DNA of 64,000 nucleotides from Bombilactobacillus apium (lineage in GTDB: Bacteria; Bacillota; Bacilli; Lactobacillales; Lactobacillaceae), in assembly GCF_013385145.1 (NCBI RefSeq), contig NZ_JABZEC010000006.1, forward strand, positions 1-64,000, written 5' to 3'. The notes under the pieces are model-generated. The model was not told the origin of the DNA and made no database searches. It saw only the letters and a list, made by a program, of their open reading frames with translations. This document shows positions 9,855 to 18,657 of this stretch, piece by piece; the first letter of the stretch is position 1; every line of letters starts with the position of its first letter. The position numbers and the translations under genes are program-made.

Positions 9855-11516
9855 ATGCAAGGTAACGAGGACGGAACTTCTGATTTGAAACGGCCAACGA
9901 GTAAAACGTCGTTGATTAAGGGTTCAGTTTGGATGACAGCAGGGAGTATTTTTTCCCGGATCTTGGGAGCCATCTATATTATCCCTTGGAATATGTGGTT
10001 GGGAACCATTGTCACCGCTAGTCTAGCTAATTCTCTTTATATGAAAGGCTATAATTTATATAGTTGGTTTTTAGTTGTTTCTACGGCGGGGATTCCCGGG
10101 GCTATTTCCAAGCAGATTGCTCATTATAATTCTTTAAATGAGTATTCGACCGGGAATCGTTTATTTCGCCAAGGGCTAAAAATTATGTTCTGGACCGGTT
10201 TAGGTTCAGCAGCAATTATGTATTTTGGGGCCCCAATTATTGCAAATATTTTTGTTGGTGGTGATCAACAGGTTGTTCCGGTCCTTAAGGCTTTAGCCTG
10301 GGCCTTACTAGTTATTCCCCTAATTAGTATTATTCGCGGCTATTTTCAAGGTTACTCTCAGATGGCTCCATCGGCTATTTCGCAATTTGTGGAGCAGGTA
10401 GCTCGGGTTGTCTATATGTTGGGAGCAACGTATTTAATCATGCAGGTGCAACACGGAAGTTATGTTAGCGCCGTGGTCCAGTCAACTTTTGCCGCTTTCA
10501 TCGGCGCACTCTTTAGTTTGGGAGTCTTGATGTGGTACTTTTTACGTCAATTACCGCGTTTACGAAAGCTGTCGCGGCAGAGCAAAGTCGTAGAAAACCG
10601 TGAAGAGCAAAATTTTCTAAAAGAAATTTGGGCCCAAGCTTTACCATTTATCATCCTAGATTCGGGAATTGTAACTTTCCAAATTTTTGATCAAGCGACG
10701 TTTAATGGAATGATGCATACTTTTTGGCCTTTGAGTAAAAATGTCTTGGATTCCTTGTATGCCTTGTTCGCTTTTAATGCCAATAAATTAATCATGATCA
10801 CTATTTCCTTAGCAGCAGCGATGGCGGTTACGGCGGTTCCTTTACTATCGGCAGCCTTTTCGCAAAATGATCGTGATGAAATTCGCTCCCAGATTGCCAA
10901 TACCATTCAGTTATTTTTACTTGTGATGATCCCTGCTTCTTTGGGGATGTATGCGGTCGCTAAACCTCTCTATATTTTGTTTTATCGTTATGATAAATTG
11001 GGTATCTATATTTTGCAGTTTAGTTCGATCGTTGCAATTTTGCTGGGATTGTTTACAGTCTTAGCTGCGGTCTTACAAGGACTTTATGAGAATAAAGCGG
11101 CGATTAAGTATTTCTTTATTGGTTTAATTGTGAAAATGATTCTCCAGTATCCTTTAGTGGGTCTTTTAAATGTTTACGGACCATTGATGGCAACTGCCAT
11201 TGGGATGGGAGTTGCTTGTTGGTTGATGATTCGCTTACTCTGTCATAACTTTGGTTTTCAAGCTGATTCAACAATTAATCGGAGCTGCGGAATCTTTTGT
11301 CTATCCTTAGTTATGTTAATTGGCATCAGCTTGGTTAATTGGCTAGGTTATCTTTGGATTAATCCAGAGAATCGCTATTTATCTGTCCTGTGGCTAATTA
11401 TCGAAGTGGTTTTGGGAATTATGATTTACGGTTATCTGATTCTTAAGACTCGCTTGGCTGAAAAAATTATCGGGGGGCGGATGGCTGGTCTCCGCCAGAA
11501 ACTCAAAATTAAATAG
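9855..11516 (+). CDS. MurJ/SpoVB-type lipid flippase (polysaccharide biosynthesis protein family)
   Basis: A 553-residue membrane protein with about 14 helices of the MOP superfamily, close in layout to Bacillus YtgP (MurJ), which flips lipid II to the outer face of the membrane. The N-terminal stretch GSVWMTAGSIFSRILGAIYI is typical of the family. The ATG at 9855 is preferred because AAAGGA lies 9 nt upstream. A GTG at 9828 in the same frame has no usable ribosome site. It sits 32 bp after leuS and ends in a strong terminator. A role in exporting another polysaccharide unit cannot be excluded. Confidence 0.82.
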   Translation: MQGNEDGTSDLKRPTSKTSLIKGSVWMTAGSIFSRILGAIYIIPWNMWLGTIVTASLANSLYMKGYNLYSWFLVVSTAGIPGAISKQIAHYNSLNEYSTGNRLFRQGLKIMFWTGLGSAAIMYFGAPIIANIFVGGDQQVVPVLKALAWALLVIPLISIIRGYFQGYSQMAPSAISQFVEQVARVVYMLGATYLIMQVQHGSYVSAVVQSTFAAFIGALFSLGVLMWYFLRQLPRLRKLSRQSKVVENREEQNFLKEIWAQALPFIILDSGIVTFQIFDQATFNGMMHTFWPLSKNVLDSLYALFAFNANKLIMITISLAAAMAVTAVPLLSAAFSQNDRDEIRSQIANTIQLFLLVMIPASLGMYAVAKPLYILFYRYDKLGIYILQFSSIVAILLGLFTVLAAVLQGLYENKAAIKYFFIGLIVKMILQYPLVGLLNVYGPLMATAIGMGVACWLMIRLLCHNFGFQADSTINRSCGIFCLSLVMLIGISLVNWLGYLWINPENRYLSVLWLIIEVVLGIMIYGYLILKTRLAEKIIGGRMAGLRQKLKIK

Positions 11517-11561
11517 CAGTAAAACCGCAATAGTATTAAGTTTCATGATTATAGATAATAA

Positions 11562-11609
11562 AAAAACAGCAAACTGAAAGAATCAAAATTTTCAGTTTGC
11601 TGTTTTTTA
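11562..11609 (+). terminator. Strong Rho-independent terminator after the flippase gene
   Basis: AAACAGCAAACTGAAA (11564-11579) pairs perfectly with TTTCAGTTTGCTGTTT (11590-11605), ending in T6. The 170 bp that follow hold no gene I can support. Confidence 0.9.
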
Positions 11610-11775
11610 GTACGGTTAGGAGAATCAGATCGATATATCTGTTAGAAGTGAAGTAATTTGATCAGACGATCTAAAGAATTGATCCTATTATTGATCCTAT
11701 TGCAGGTGGAAAAAATTAAATTTGAAAATTGTTTAGTCCAGATTGATTTCTGGGTAGGAAGTTTTATTTTTTAGG

Positions 11776-11800
11776 GAAAAAATCCTCCCAAATAGGGAGG
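11776..11800 (-). terminator. Minus-strand terminator of the broken gene
   Basis: On the minus strand CCTCCC-TATTT-GGGAGG is followed by ATTTTTT. It lies just past the stop of the decayed gene at 11811-12468, in the right orientation. Confidence 0.75.
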
Positions 11801-11810
11801 ACTACATAGA

Positions 11811-12468
11811 TTAATTATCATATTCTGGTTCAATTGGAAAAATTGGAAGAGATACACCCAATTTATATAAGCTATCCATTAATTTTTTTTCTGTTATTTT
11901 TTTAAAAGATCATGTGGACTTTTAAACCAGTAATTAGAATTGGAATCTACAAAGACCATCGCTATACTAGCTCTCTCTCCACCAGCAGCTGAACCTCCTG
12001 CGTAAAGAGGTATCTTGATTTCCCTAGAGGTAGAATATCTATATACACAGTATAATTTGATATTAAGTTCATATTTAATAAGTTATCACTAGACCTATTA
12101 CTAACAGAAAAAATATATATTTTATAAACTGGTGAGTCAGATATATTTTGAAGAACTGCTACCATTGGCATATTATCATAACGATTAAGTTCTTTCTTTT
12201 GCTTATAAATCCTATTTCCTAACTAACAAGAAATCTTAGATGCTTGTTGGCTTTCTAAAGTTTGCTGATTTATATTAGTTATTCGATAGGTTATATAAAA
12301 ACCTGAAAAGACTATAATTACGCTTAAAATGCTTATAGTATCAGATATTCTAATTTCATTTTTAAATTTTATAATGCCAAACCTCGATAATATAATTAGT
12401 ATAAAAACAAGTATAATAGTTGCTATTAGTGAAAGAATAATGGGTGTCTTAATGTTATTTTTATTCAT
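11811..12468 (-). pseudogene. Broken gene for a membrane-anchored protein of unknown function
   Basis: Read from the minus-strand ATG at 12468 (GGAG 9 nt upstream), the product starts MNKNNIKTPIIL with two hydrophobic segments in its first 70 residues. An in-frame TAG (12223-12225) interrupts it. The same frame resumes with LGNRIYKQKKELNRYDNMP and runs to about 12010, where a +/-1 shift moves it into AGGSAAGGERASIAMVFVD. A second shift in a run of seven A near 11905 leads to KKLMDSLYKLGV and the stop at 11811. Repaired, it would encode roughly 215 residues. With one nonsense codon and two frameshifts it is not functional. Its position beside repeat arms and tRNA-Leu suggests a prophage cargo gene. 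Confidence 0.7.
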
Positions 12469-12587
12469 TGACTTGAAACTCCTGTTTAAGCCATTCTGCT
12501 TTCTAATTAAGTACAACAGCTTACATATCTTATTATATAAAATACATAGGTAAAAGAGTAATAAACAGGTATAGATTGTAAAATTTT

Positions 12588-12636
12588 CTGTGTGGTTTCT
12601 GTGTGGTAGAACAAAAATGTGTGGTCCTTGTGTGGT
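12588..12636. repeat. Four TGTGTGGT direct repeats, possible integrase arm sites
   Basis: CTGTGTGGT, CTGTGTGGT, TGTGTGGT and TGTGTGGT occur within 49 bp. Short direct repeats of this kind flank attP cores of tyrosine-integrase phages. Here they lie about 110 bp from the 3' end of tRNA-Leu. No integrase gene remains. The att interpretation is inference. Confidence 0.5.
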
Positions 12637-12662
12637 ATAATTTCACTAGCTTTGGTATAGGC

Positions 12663-12699
12663 TAAAAGAAAAGGAATACTGATTTAACAGTATTCCTTT
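12663..12699 (-). terminator. Minus-strand terminator of tRNA-Leu
   Basis: AAAGGAATACTG and CAGTATTCCTTT form a 12-bp stem. On the minus strand it is followed by TTTTCTTTTAG. It lies 44 bp past the tRNA. Confidence 0.75.
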
Positions 12700-12742
12700 G
12701 AATAGACCAATTGGTTGAATCTTGGTTAAAACGGGGTTATAA

Positions 12743-12826
12743 TGCCGTTGACAGGAGTCGAACCTGCACATGGAAACCCATACAGCGACCTGAACGCTGC
12801 GCGTCTGCCAATTCCGCCACAACGGC
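12743..12826 (-). tRNA. tRNA-Leu (CAG)
   Basis: On the minus strand an 84-nt class II tRNA begins GCCGTTGTGGCGGAATTGGC. The acceptor GCCGTTG pairs CAACGGC, and the anticodon loop TTCAGGT gives CAG. The T-arm has GGTTCGACTCC. It is a common type of phage attachment site, consistent with the remnants on its 3' side. Confidence 0.94.
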
Positions 12827-12886
12827 TTTACAGATTAACATTATATCAAAGATCACTAAAAAAAGTAACTAAAGAAGTGGAAAATT

Positions 12887-13738
12887 ATGGAAAAATTAAC
12901 CGAAAATATTTTGACTCGGGTGATTACCCGGCGACCTTTAAAATCGCACAAGGGAACTTTTGGAAAGGTATTATTGGTAGCTGGAAGTGCAGAATTGACG
13001 GGAGCAGCAATTTTAAGTACGATGGCCTGTGTTTATACAGGAGCCGGATTGGTAACTTTAGCAACAGCGAGGGTAAACTTTAATGCAGTTCATACGCGAA
13101 TCCCAGAAGCCATGGTTTTAGATTTGGATCAACCCCAGCAAGTATTGAAAATGGCCACTCAAGTGGATGTTCTTGCCGTGGGACCGGGGTTAGCAGCAAC
13201 AGCCGCGAGTCGTAATTTGATCCAGAAACTGATCCTCCAGGCTCAGCCACAGCAGCAGCTGATTATTGATGCTACCGCCTTTACCTTATTGGCCGAGAAG
13301 CCACAAGTATTGAGCCAATGCGCTGCTTCGGTGGTGTTAACGCCTCATCCTGTTGAATGGCAGCGATTGACGGGCTTAAAGATTAATCAACAAACAGCGT
13401 CTGCAAACCAGCGAGCGCTAGATTCTTTTAGCAATGATCAGACGATTTTAGTTTTGAAGGGAGCGCCAACCCATCTATATCTTAGCCAACGAGCAGCAAT
13501 TTACATTAATACCCTAGGAACTCCAGCAATGGCAACCGGAGGAATGGGAGACACGTTAACTGGGATTTTAGCCGGCTTTACAGCTCAGTTTGAGCATCAC
13601 TGGGCAACAGCTGCTGCTGCCGTTTATTTGCATAGTTGGTTAGCTGAACAATTAGCGTTAACAAGCTACGTAGTTTTACCGACCCAAGTAATTCAAAAAA
13701 TCCCGTGGGGAATGCAAAAATTCGCCCAACGGGATTAA
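12887..13738 (+). CDS. nnrD: ADP-dependent NAD(P)H-hydrate dehydratase
   Basis: A 283-residue ribokinase-fold enzyme that repairs hydrated NADH and NADPH, using ADP (or ATP) for dehydration. The N-terminal region KSHKGTFGKVLLVAGSAELTGAA binds the nucleotide, HPVEWQRLTG lies mid-protein, and the catalytic glycine-rich motif TGGMGDTLTG starts near residue 217. The epimerase partner (nnrE) is not fused, as in other lactobacilli. The start ATG at 12887 follows AAGAAGTGG. It stands alone, convergent with the glycosyltransferase pair. Confidence 0.92.
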   Translation: MEKLTENILTRVITRRPLKSHKGTFGKVLLVAGSAELTGAAILSTMACVYTGAGLVTLATARVNFNAVHTRIPEAMVLDLDQPQQVLKMATQVDVLAVGPGLAATAASRNLIQKLILQAQPQQQLIIDATAFTLLAEKPQVLSQCAASVVLTPHPVEWQRLTGLKINQQTASANQRALDSFSNDQTILVLKGAPTHLYLSQRAAIYINTLGTPAMATGGMGDTLTGILAGFTAQFEHHWATAAAAVYLHSWLAEQLALTSYVVLPTQVIQKIPWGMQKFAQRD

Positions 13739-13741
13739 CGT

Positions 13742-14023
13742 TTATGATTTGAATTTTAGCTGATGCTGTCGGTGAAGATTTTGAAATCGTTGAATAAGAA
13801 TCCGGAATAATGCCCAAAAATTAATTAGGATGATTGTTACAATGATGGATTTAATTTGTTTACCCAAATCTTCTAGATTACATCCGAGAGTATAGGCAAT
13901 ATTATTCAAAGCTTCATTTTGATTTTTACTGATAAAAGTGAAAAAGACAAATAAGAGTCCAATTTGGAGAATATTTAGAAAAATTAAGCTTGCTATTTTG
14001 AAAGCTTGTTTGAGTTTTATCAA
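13742..14023 (-). CDS. Small two-helix membrane protein, probable glycosyltransferase partner (PgaD/IcaD-like)
   Basis: A 93-residue protein with two hydrophobic helices (about residues 8-32 and 58-80) and a basic C-terminal tail. The preferred start is TTG at 14023, because AGGGGG lies 8 nt upstream and the TTG overlaps the TGA stop of the upstream glycosyltransferase, a sign of translational coupling. Small two-helix proteins encoded right after a PgaC/IcaA-type synthase are required for polymerisation in the poly-N-acetylglucosamine systems; I infer the same role from context and topology only. The sequence shows no conserved motif. Confidence 0.6.
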   Translation of the reverse strand: MIKLKQAFKIASLIFLNILQIGLLFVFFTFISKNQNEALNNIAYTLGCNLEDLGKQIKSIIVTIILINFWALFRILIQRFQNLHRQHQLKFKS

Positions 14024-15222
14024 TTGATTTTCCCCCTGTCTGAACTGCCCCAAGCAGCAAACTTAACGGTATCGTTAATGTGATAAAGTGCGGAAATAGT
14101 AATGACAATATTATTGAGCCAATAGGCATAGAAGAAAATAACAATATACAAAGCACAGTAAGGTGGAAACTTAATTTTGGGATTATTACGATTAATAACT
14201 TTAGAAGTGATGTAAAAGATCAGGGTTAAGATAAAGTAAATGATAATAATATTAATATTGAAAAATAGATTTTTCAGACTCACAGCCATGAAAGAAATTG
14301 AAACGAAAGAATATAAAACACTAACAATCCATAAGTCGCTGACAATCATATCTAGAGCTAAGAAACGTTGACCACCACGCATACGGGGAATCAAGGAAAA
14401 GTGTTTTTTCAAAACTTCAGCACTCCCTCGAGCCCAACGAATTCGTTGTTTAATAAAGCCACGAATACTTTCGGGGACATAAATATGGCAGAGTGCTCGA
14501 GGATCATAACCGCAGCTACGATGATGATCGTAAAATTGCCAAGTTGCATCAATATCTTCGGTCATTGCCTCTGAACTCCAACCCCCTAATTCCCGTAAAG
14601 CTAGAACATCATAGATAGTTAGGACACCAGAAACGGTATTAATTTTATTAACAAAAAAAGATTGGGAACGTTTGATAAAGTCAATGTTAAGAGCGTATTC
14701 CATATATTGTAATTTACCGATAATACTTGAAACATTATGAACCAAAGGCCGTCCTGTGACTGCCGCTATCTTAGGGTCAGCGGTAATGGTTTGGGTTAAA
14801 TAGAGTAATGCATCCGGATCAATTAAGGAATCAGCATCAACGCAGAGAATATAGTCGGACTGGCAATGTTTTAAGGCTACGTTCATAGCATTAGCTTTAC
14901 CGTGGTTTGTTTTTAAAGCTAGAATAATAATATTGCTATATGTTTGTGCTAATTGCTGCATGATCTCTAAAGTATTATCAGTACTTTTATCGTTAATTAA
15001 AATTAATTTATAATTATTGTAGTTTAATTTCTCTAGATAATCGACACTTCGTTCCAGAATTTTTGCTTCATTAAAGCAAGACATAAATATTTCCACGGAT
15101 GGCTGGACCGAATTTGCATCGGCTTGAGAGGTATTTTGTAATTGATGATTACTATAAATGGCCCCAAATAACCAAAGGAGAGACATACCTACCGGATAGA
15201 AGACAATAAACTGTTGTAACAT
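14020..15222 (-). CDS. Family 2 processive glycosyltransferase, PgaC/IcaA-like
   Basis: This 400-residue membrane enzyme has one N-terminal helix, a GT-A domain at about residues 40-270 and several C-terminal helices (from about 285). Catalytic signatures are ILINDKSTDNT, CVDADS (the DXD-type motif), AMTEDIDATW and QRIRWARG, the QxxRW motif of processive synthases. The set fits hyaluronan/cellulose/poly-N-acetylglucosamine synthases and most resembles PgaC/IcaA. No deacetylase or export gene of a pga/ica operon is nearby, so the polymer is uncertain. The ATG at 15222 follows AGGAGTTGGAATAA. It is coupled to the small membrane protein downstream. Confidence 0.8.
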   Translation of the reverse strand: MLQQFIVFYPVGMSLLWLFGAIYSNHQLQNTSQADANSVQPSVEIFMSCFNEAKILERSVDYLEKLNYNNYKLILINDKSTDNTLEIMQQLAQTYSNIIILALKTNHGKANAMNVALKHCQSDYILCVDADSLIDPDALLYLTQTITADPKIAAVTGRPLVHNVSSIIGKLQYMEYALNIDFIKRSQSFFVNKINTVSGVLTIYDVLALRELGGWSSEAMTEDIDATWQFYDHHRSCGYDPRALCHIYVPESIRGFIKQRIRWARGSAEVLKKHFSLIPRMRGGQRFLALDMIVSDLWIVSVLYSFVSISFMAVSLKNLFFNINIIIIYFILTLIFYITSKVINRNNPKIKFPPYCALYIVIFFYAYWLNNIVITISALYHINDTVKFAAWGSSDRGKIN

Positions 15223-15323
15223 TTATTCCAACTCCTTATTTCAGAGAATTAATTGGCTTTGAAATAGCCATAAATTAAAAAAATTTTGATGTTAGCTGTA
15301 GAAATTAGAGTTGGAAAGTCAAT

Positions 15324-15416
15324 TTAAGAATTAGATTCAATGGATACTGATATTAATCGGTCTTGATCTCCGACTAAAGTAATCTTGAATTTCGGAGAAG
15401 AAAAAAATACCTTCAC
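15324..15416 (-). CDS. Possible 30-residue small ORF upstream of the glycosyltransferase
   Basis: On the minus strand a perfect Shine-Dalgarno AGAAGGAGGTGA is followed by an open frame of 30 codons ending at TAA (15324-15326), beginning KVFFSSPKFKITLVGDQD. The only conventional start is the GTG that lies inside the ribosome site itself, which is too close for normal initiation, so either a rare start (ATT) is used or the ORF is a relic. I see nothing else in the 335-bp gap between 15223 and 15557. Function unknown. Confidence 0.25.
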   Translation of the reverse strand: MKVFFSSPKFKITLVGDQDRLISVSIESNS

Positions 15417-15557
15417 CTCCTTCTATTTACATAAAATAAACAAGTTAGAGGCGAAAGTATTGGAAAGTAAAGTAAATTCACATTTAAGACCGGCATTTTT
15501 TGTTGCTTCGGTTAATTAATGTTAAAATAATTAAGTTATCGTTTTTTTAATTATCTA

Positions 15558-16406
15558 TTAATAAAAACTGCCATTATGAACTTCAGCAACACTATCGGTA
15601 AGAATAAAAGCATTTTGGTCAATCTTATAAATAATATTTAAAATGTTACGGTATTCTTGGGTTTCTGTAACTAGCATAAGCATTTCTTTAGGACGATTAG
15701 AATGACCGCCACGAACATCGAAAACCGTGCTTCCAGTATCAATCTGTTTATCCAGAGCTTTTTTAATGGCTTCCATCTGAGTTTCACTCATAATATAAAC
15801 AACAAGTTTCTTGTCGAGCCCTGTTTGAATATAATTTAGGACAATAGTAGAAATTCCGACTGATAAAAGAGCTAAAAAGAATTGTTCGAATCCGGAAACG
15901 AAGATATTCCCTAGGCAAACAATCCCATCAATAGCGAATAAACTATTGGCATTTCGAATATGAAATAGTTTATTTAAAATCATCGGTGGGACGGTGGTTC
16001 CACCAGATGAAGAACCAACGCGATAAAGCATGGAAAGTCCTAGGCCAAATAAGATACTACCAATAATATCCGATAAAAGAGGATTTTTAATAATCATTGT
16101 ATTGGGAGTAAGAGCCAAAAAAATAGGAAGAACAAAACTGCCAAAGGTAATTTTTGCAGTTGCCACGCGGTCAAGAAAGATTAAAGCTAGGATTAACATG
16201 AAGATATTAAAAATTAAGAGGGTGACAGCTAGAGGAAGCTTAAATAGTTCTTGCACTAAAATAGCAATCCCAGTAGCACCACCTGCGGCAATCGCGTGCG
16301 GTTCAAAAAACATGGAAACACTTAAAGCAATCAGTTCCAAACCGATTAAAATTTCGATGAGTCGAGTGAGATTCTTAAAGGATGAGGTGTTCATTATTTT
16401 CTGCAT
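15558..16406 (-). CDS. YitT family membrane protein (DUF161/DUF2179)
   Basis: A 282-residue protein with five or six N-terminal helices and a soluble C-terminal DUF2179-like domain (about 215-282), the standard YitT architecture. The segment FFEPHAIAAGGATGIAILV and the middle motif YRVGSSSGGTTVPPMIL are characteristic. The biochemical role of the family is not established; transport is often assumed. The ATG at 16406 has a weak ribosome site, and a second ATG at 16394 is possible. It is divergent from tRNA-Gly. Confidence 0.88.
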   Translation of the reverse strand: MQKIMNTSSFKNLTRLIEILIGLELIALSVSMFFEPHAIAAGGATGIAILVQELFKLPLAVTLLIFNIFMLILALIFLDRVATAKITFGSFVLPIFLALTPNTMIIKNPLLSDIIGSILFGLGLSMLYRVGSSSGGTTVPPMILNKLFHIRNANSLFAIDGIVCLGNIFVSGFEQFFLALLSVGISTIVLNYIQTGLDKKLVVYIMSETQMEAIKKALDKQIDTGSTVFDVRGGHSNRPKEMLMLVTETQEYRNILNIIYKIDQNAFILTDSVAEVHNGSFY

Positions 16407-16437
16407 AGTTTAATTATGACAGAAATTTCAAAAAAAA

Positions 16438-16467
16438 TCGACATTTATCTGGAGAAAGGTGTATAAT
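16438..16467 (+). promoter_or_regulatory. Promoter of tRNA-Gly
   Basis: A perfect -10 TATAAT (16462-16467) with TCGACA 18 bp upstream. It lies 12 bp before the mature tRNA. Confidence 0.7.
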
Positions 16468-16479
16468 GTATCAAGTATT

Positions 16480-16550
16480 GCGGATGTAGTTTAGTGGTAA
16501 AACTTCAGCTTCCCAAGCTGGCGTCGCGAGTTCGATTCTCGTCATCCGCT
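16480..16550 (+). tRNA. tRNA-Gly (CCC)
   Basis: A 71-nt cloverleaf with acceptor GCGGATG pairing CATCCGC and anticodon loop CTTCCCAAG giving CCC. Single-gene unit with its own promoter and terminator. Confidence 0.94.
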
Positions 16551-16566
16551 TAAAGTCTAAATTGCG

Positions 16567-16603
16567 TCTAGTACTCTTTAACGAGTACTAGACCTTTTTT
16601 ATT
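16567..16603 (+). terminator. Terminator of tRNA-Gly
   Basis: TCTAGTACTC-TTTAAC-GAGTACTAGA followed by CCTTTTTTATTTTT. The hairpin closely resembles the tracrRNA terminator at 26259-26284 (same loop core and stem ends). Confidence 0.9.
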
Positions 16604-16804
16604 TTTAGCTATTAGTAAGAAATCAGTAAATCCTTTTGATACACTACGTAATTTTAAAAAAGTCAAGGAACATTTTTTTGATAAATACTAAAAATAATTT
16701 ATCTTTTCAAGTTGTTCAGACTCATCTAAACTGGGTGCTCATAAATAGTTATTGAAAAAATATTTATTTCAAATTATGGAACTAGCAGAAAGTTATGAGA
16801 ATTT

Positions 16805-18268
16805 ATGGATGAATTGCTATTCAGTTTATATGATCCAGAGATTAAGAGAATCATCCGAGTCTTAAATCAGCTTCAAGGTTTAAAAAAACGAACCAATTTG
16901 ATCGACTTTTCCAATCAAGTTGCCTATTCAATTCCTAGTACGCTCAATTATTTGCGTAGTATTCAGCAGCGAATTCAAAATTTACATTTAGAGAAAGTTC
17001 AATTAAAGCTTAATTCTTATCATGAAATTAGCTGGCAATTGGGATCTTCACCACAGTACTGTTATTTAAAAAGTTCTTTTATCAATCAATGTTTAATGGT
17101 TAATTTAGGAAAACGGATTCTCTTAGGAGAAAAGGTTAATCGGCGTCAATTTATCGCCGCTAATTTTTTAACAGATAATACTTTTAAGCGGAAATTTGCA
17201 CTTTTAAAACGTTTCTTTATGCACTATCAGCTTCAAGTTGTCTCGCATAATAATTATATTCAAGTTTATGGCGATGAATCGCTAACTAGAATTTTAGCGA
17301 CTAACTATTTGGCTGAGGCTTATTCCTATCAAAAATGGCCCGAAGAATTAACTATTCCTCAGGCTAAGGTTGAATCTTTGTTAACTGCTTGTTTTCGGGG
17401 ATTCGGTTTAGAGTTCCAACAAAATAAATTTTATAAAACTAAGTTGGCCTTAGCGGTACAGTTCTTAAGAATTGATCGAGGATATCTGGTTAAGCTTAGC
17501 TCCCAAATTCAAGCTAACTTTCCCTTAATCGAGTTATTGAAGGAAAGAGTTTTTAATTTTTCTGAACTAGACTTACCCTTTACCGAAGAAAACTATTTTA
17601 TTGTAATTTTACTAGCTACAGATTATTTGTTCCAAACTTGTATTGGTCGACAGGCTCTCTATGTGATTCAGGGTTTCCCTAATCCTTTACAATCGTTCTT
17701 AAACTTTGTCCAAAATCGTCTGCAGGAGGTTGCAATTCGACCATTCTCAGAAACTAAGATCCAGATTTTAGTAATTAGTACTTACTTTAGTTTTTTACTT
17801 TCGGCAAAGGCAAAAGAAAAGAGAACTGATTCTCGCCAGCTGGTGTTCTCAGAGAGAAATCAACAATTAGCGGTTGACCTAGTCCAAGATATCCAAGAGA
17901 AATTTCCCGATTTAGTTGGAGCACAAACCAGAAATCTTGTAGGCACCTATTCTAAATTATTGAACTTAATTCAAATTCGTCCATTGGTGAAGGAGGTTTT
18001 GTGCTTAAAAATTCAAGGTACGGAATCACTTCTCGATGAATTAGGTTTTCAACAACGACTCCAGGAACAATTTTCGCGTTTCTATAAATTAAATTTTGCT
18101 AGCCAAGAGCCGGATTTAATTTTAATTTTAAGTGGTTACTATCAGGATTGGTCATATAATTTACAACAAAGAATTATTTATTGTCCGGCGAATCAACAAT
18201 TATCAGTTCAAGGAGAGAAGGTTCTGCAAATGGCGTTTTTAGAAGCAATGCAGGCTAAACGACTATAA
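16805..18268 (+). CDS. Mga-like transcriptional regulator
   Basis: The 487-residue product matches the Mga/AtxA layout: N-terminal helix-turn-helix segments (about residues 20-60 and 110-150, with RRQFIAANFLTDNTFKRKFALLKRFF), then a long central region like the PTS-regulation domains, and a C-terminal PTS IIB-like part. Such proteins are DNA-binding regulators whose activity is often set by PTS phosphorylation. No target can be named. The start ATG at 16805 has a poor ribosome site (AGAAAGTTATGAGAATTT). It lies directly upstream of the CRISPR-Cas locus in the same direction but is separated by terminators and 640 bp, so a functional link is not shown. Confidence 0.7.
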   Translation: MDELLFSLYDPEIKRIIRVLNQLQGLKKRTNLIDFSNQVAYSIPSTLNYLRSIQQRIQNLHLEKVQLKLNSYHEISWQLGSSPQYCYLKSSFINQCLMVNLGKRILLGEKVNRRQFIAANFLTDNTFKRKFALLKRFFMHYQLQVVSHNNYIQVYGDESLTRILATNYLAEAYSYQKWPEELTIPQAKVESLLTACFRGFGLEFQQNKFYKTKLALAVQFLRIDRGYLVKLSSQIQANFPLIELLKERVFNFSELDLPFTEENYFIVILLATDYLFQTCIGRQALYVIQGFPNPLQSFLNFVQNRLQEVAIRPFSETKIQILVISTYFSFLLSAKAKEKRTDSRQLVFSERNQQLAVDLVQDIQEKFPDLVGAQTRNLVGTYSKLLNLIQIRPLVKEVLCLKIQGTESLLDELGFQQRLQEQFSRFYKLNFASQEPDLILILSGYYQDWSYNLQQRIIYCPANQQLSVQGEKVLQMAFLEAMQAKRL

Positions 18269-18295
18269 CTATAAATAATTGAACTTTATTTAAGT

Positions 18296-18341
18296 AAAGA
18301 CTACCTTTTTAATACGTAATTTTAAAAAGATAGTCTTTTGT
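18296..18341 (+). terminator. Terminator of the Mga-like gene
   Basis: AAAGACTACCTTTTT and AAAAAGATAGTCTTTTG form a long imperfect stem 28 bp after the stop codon, ending in a T-rich stretch. Confidence 0.75.
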
Positions 18342-18657
18342 TGTCTCTAAAGGCACCTAAGATTAGTAATATGGGTAATTATTAAAATACGGGATGGTTG
18401 AACTTAGGCGTCAATTATAAGTCGATAATATTAAAAAATAATTTGTATTTTGCGTGATAATAGGGACTTCTTAGTAAAAGTCGACTTCAATAGCTATGGC
18501 ATAGAATACAGGTACAGGGGGAAATACCCCCCGGAAAAGAATTCGTTACTGCCAGTAATATAGATTAAATAATTTATCGACTTCAGGTTTGGTAGTCAAA
18601 AGTAGCATGCTGGTTTTTCGCTGGAGCTATGTCTTTGAAGCTAGTGCTAATTAGGAG
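18342..18657. other. Intergenic DNA without a recognisable gene
   Basis: AT-rich DNA between the Mga-like gene and the cas genes. The only structure I see is a GC-rich hairpin GGGGG-AAATA-CCCCC at about 18516-18531. No convincing ORF or known RNA family is visible. Confidence 0.5.

Noticed and set aside
12329-12553. Plus-strand 74-codon frame over the broken gene
   Set aside because: It is antisense to a frame with a ribosome site, terminator and coherent membrane segments.
16646-18328. 15-bp direct repeat ACGTAATTTTAAAAA on both sides of the Mga-like gene, as a possible insertion footprint
   Set aside because: The second copy is the loop and stem of the gene's terminator and the sequence is AT-rich; chance or shared hairpin parts are enough.
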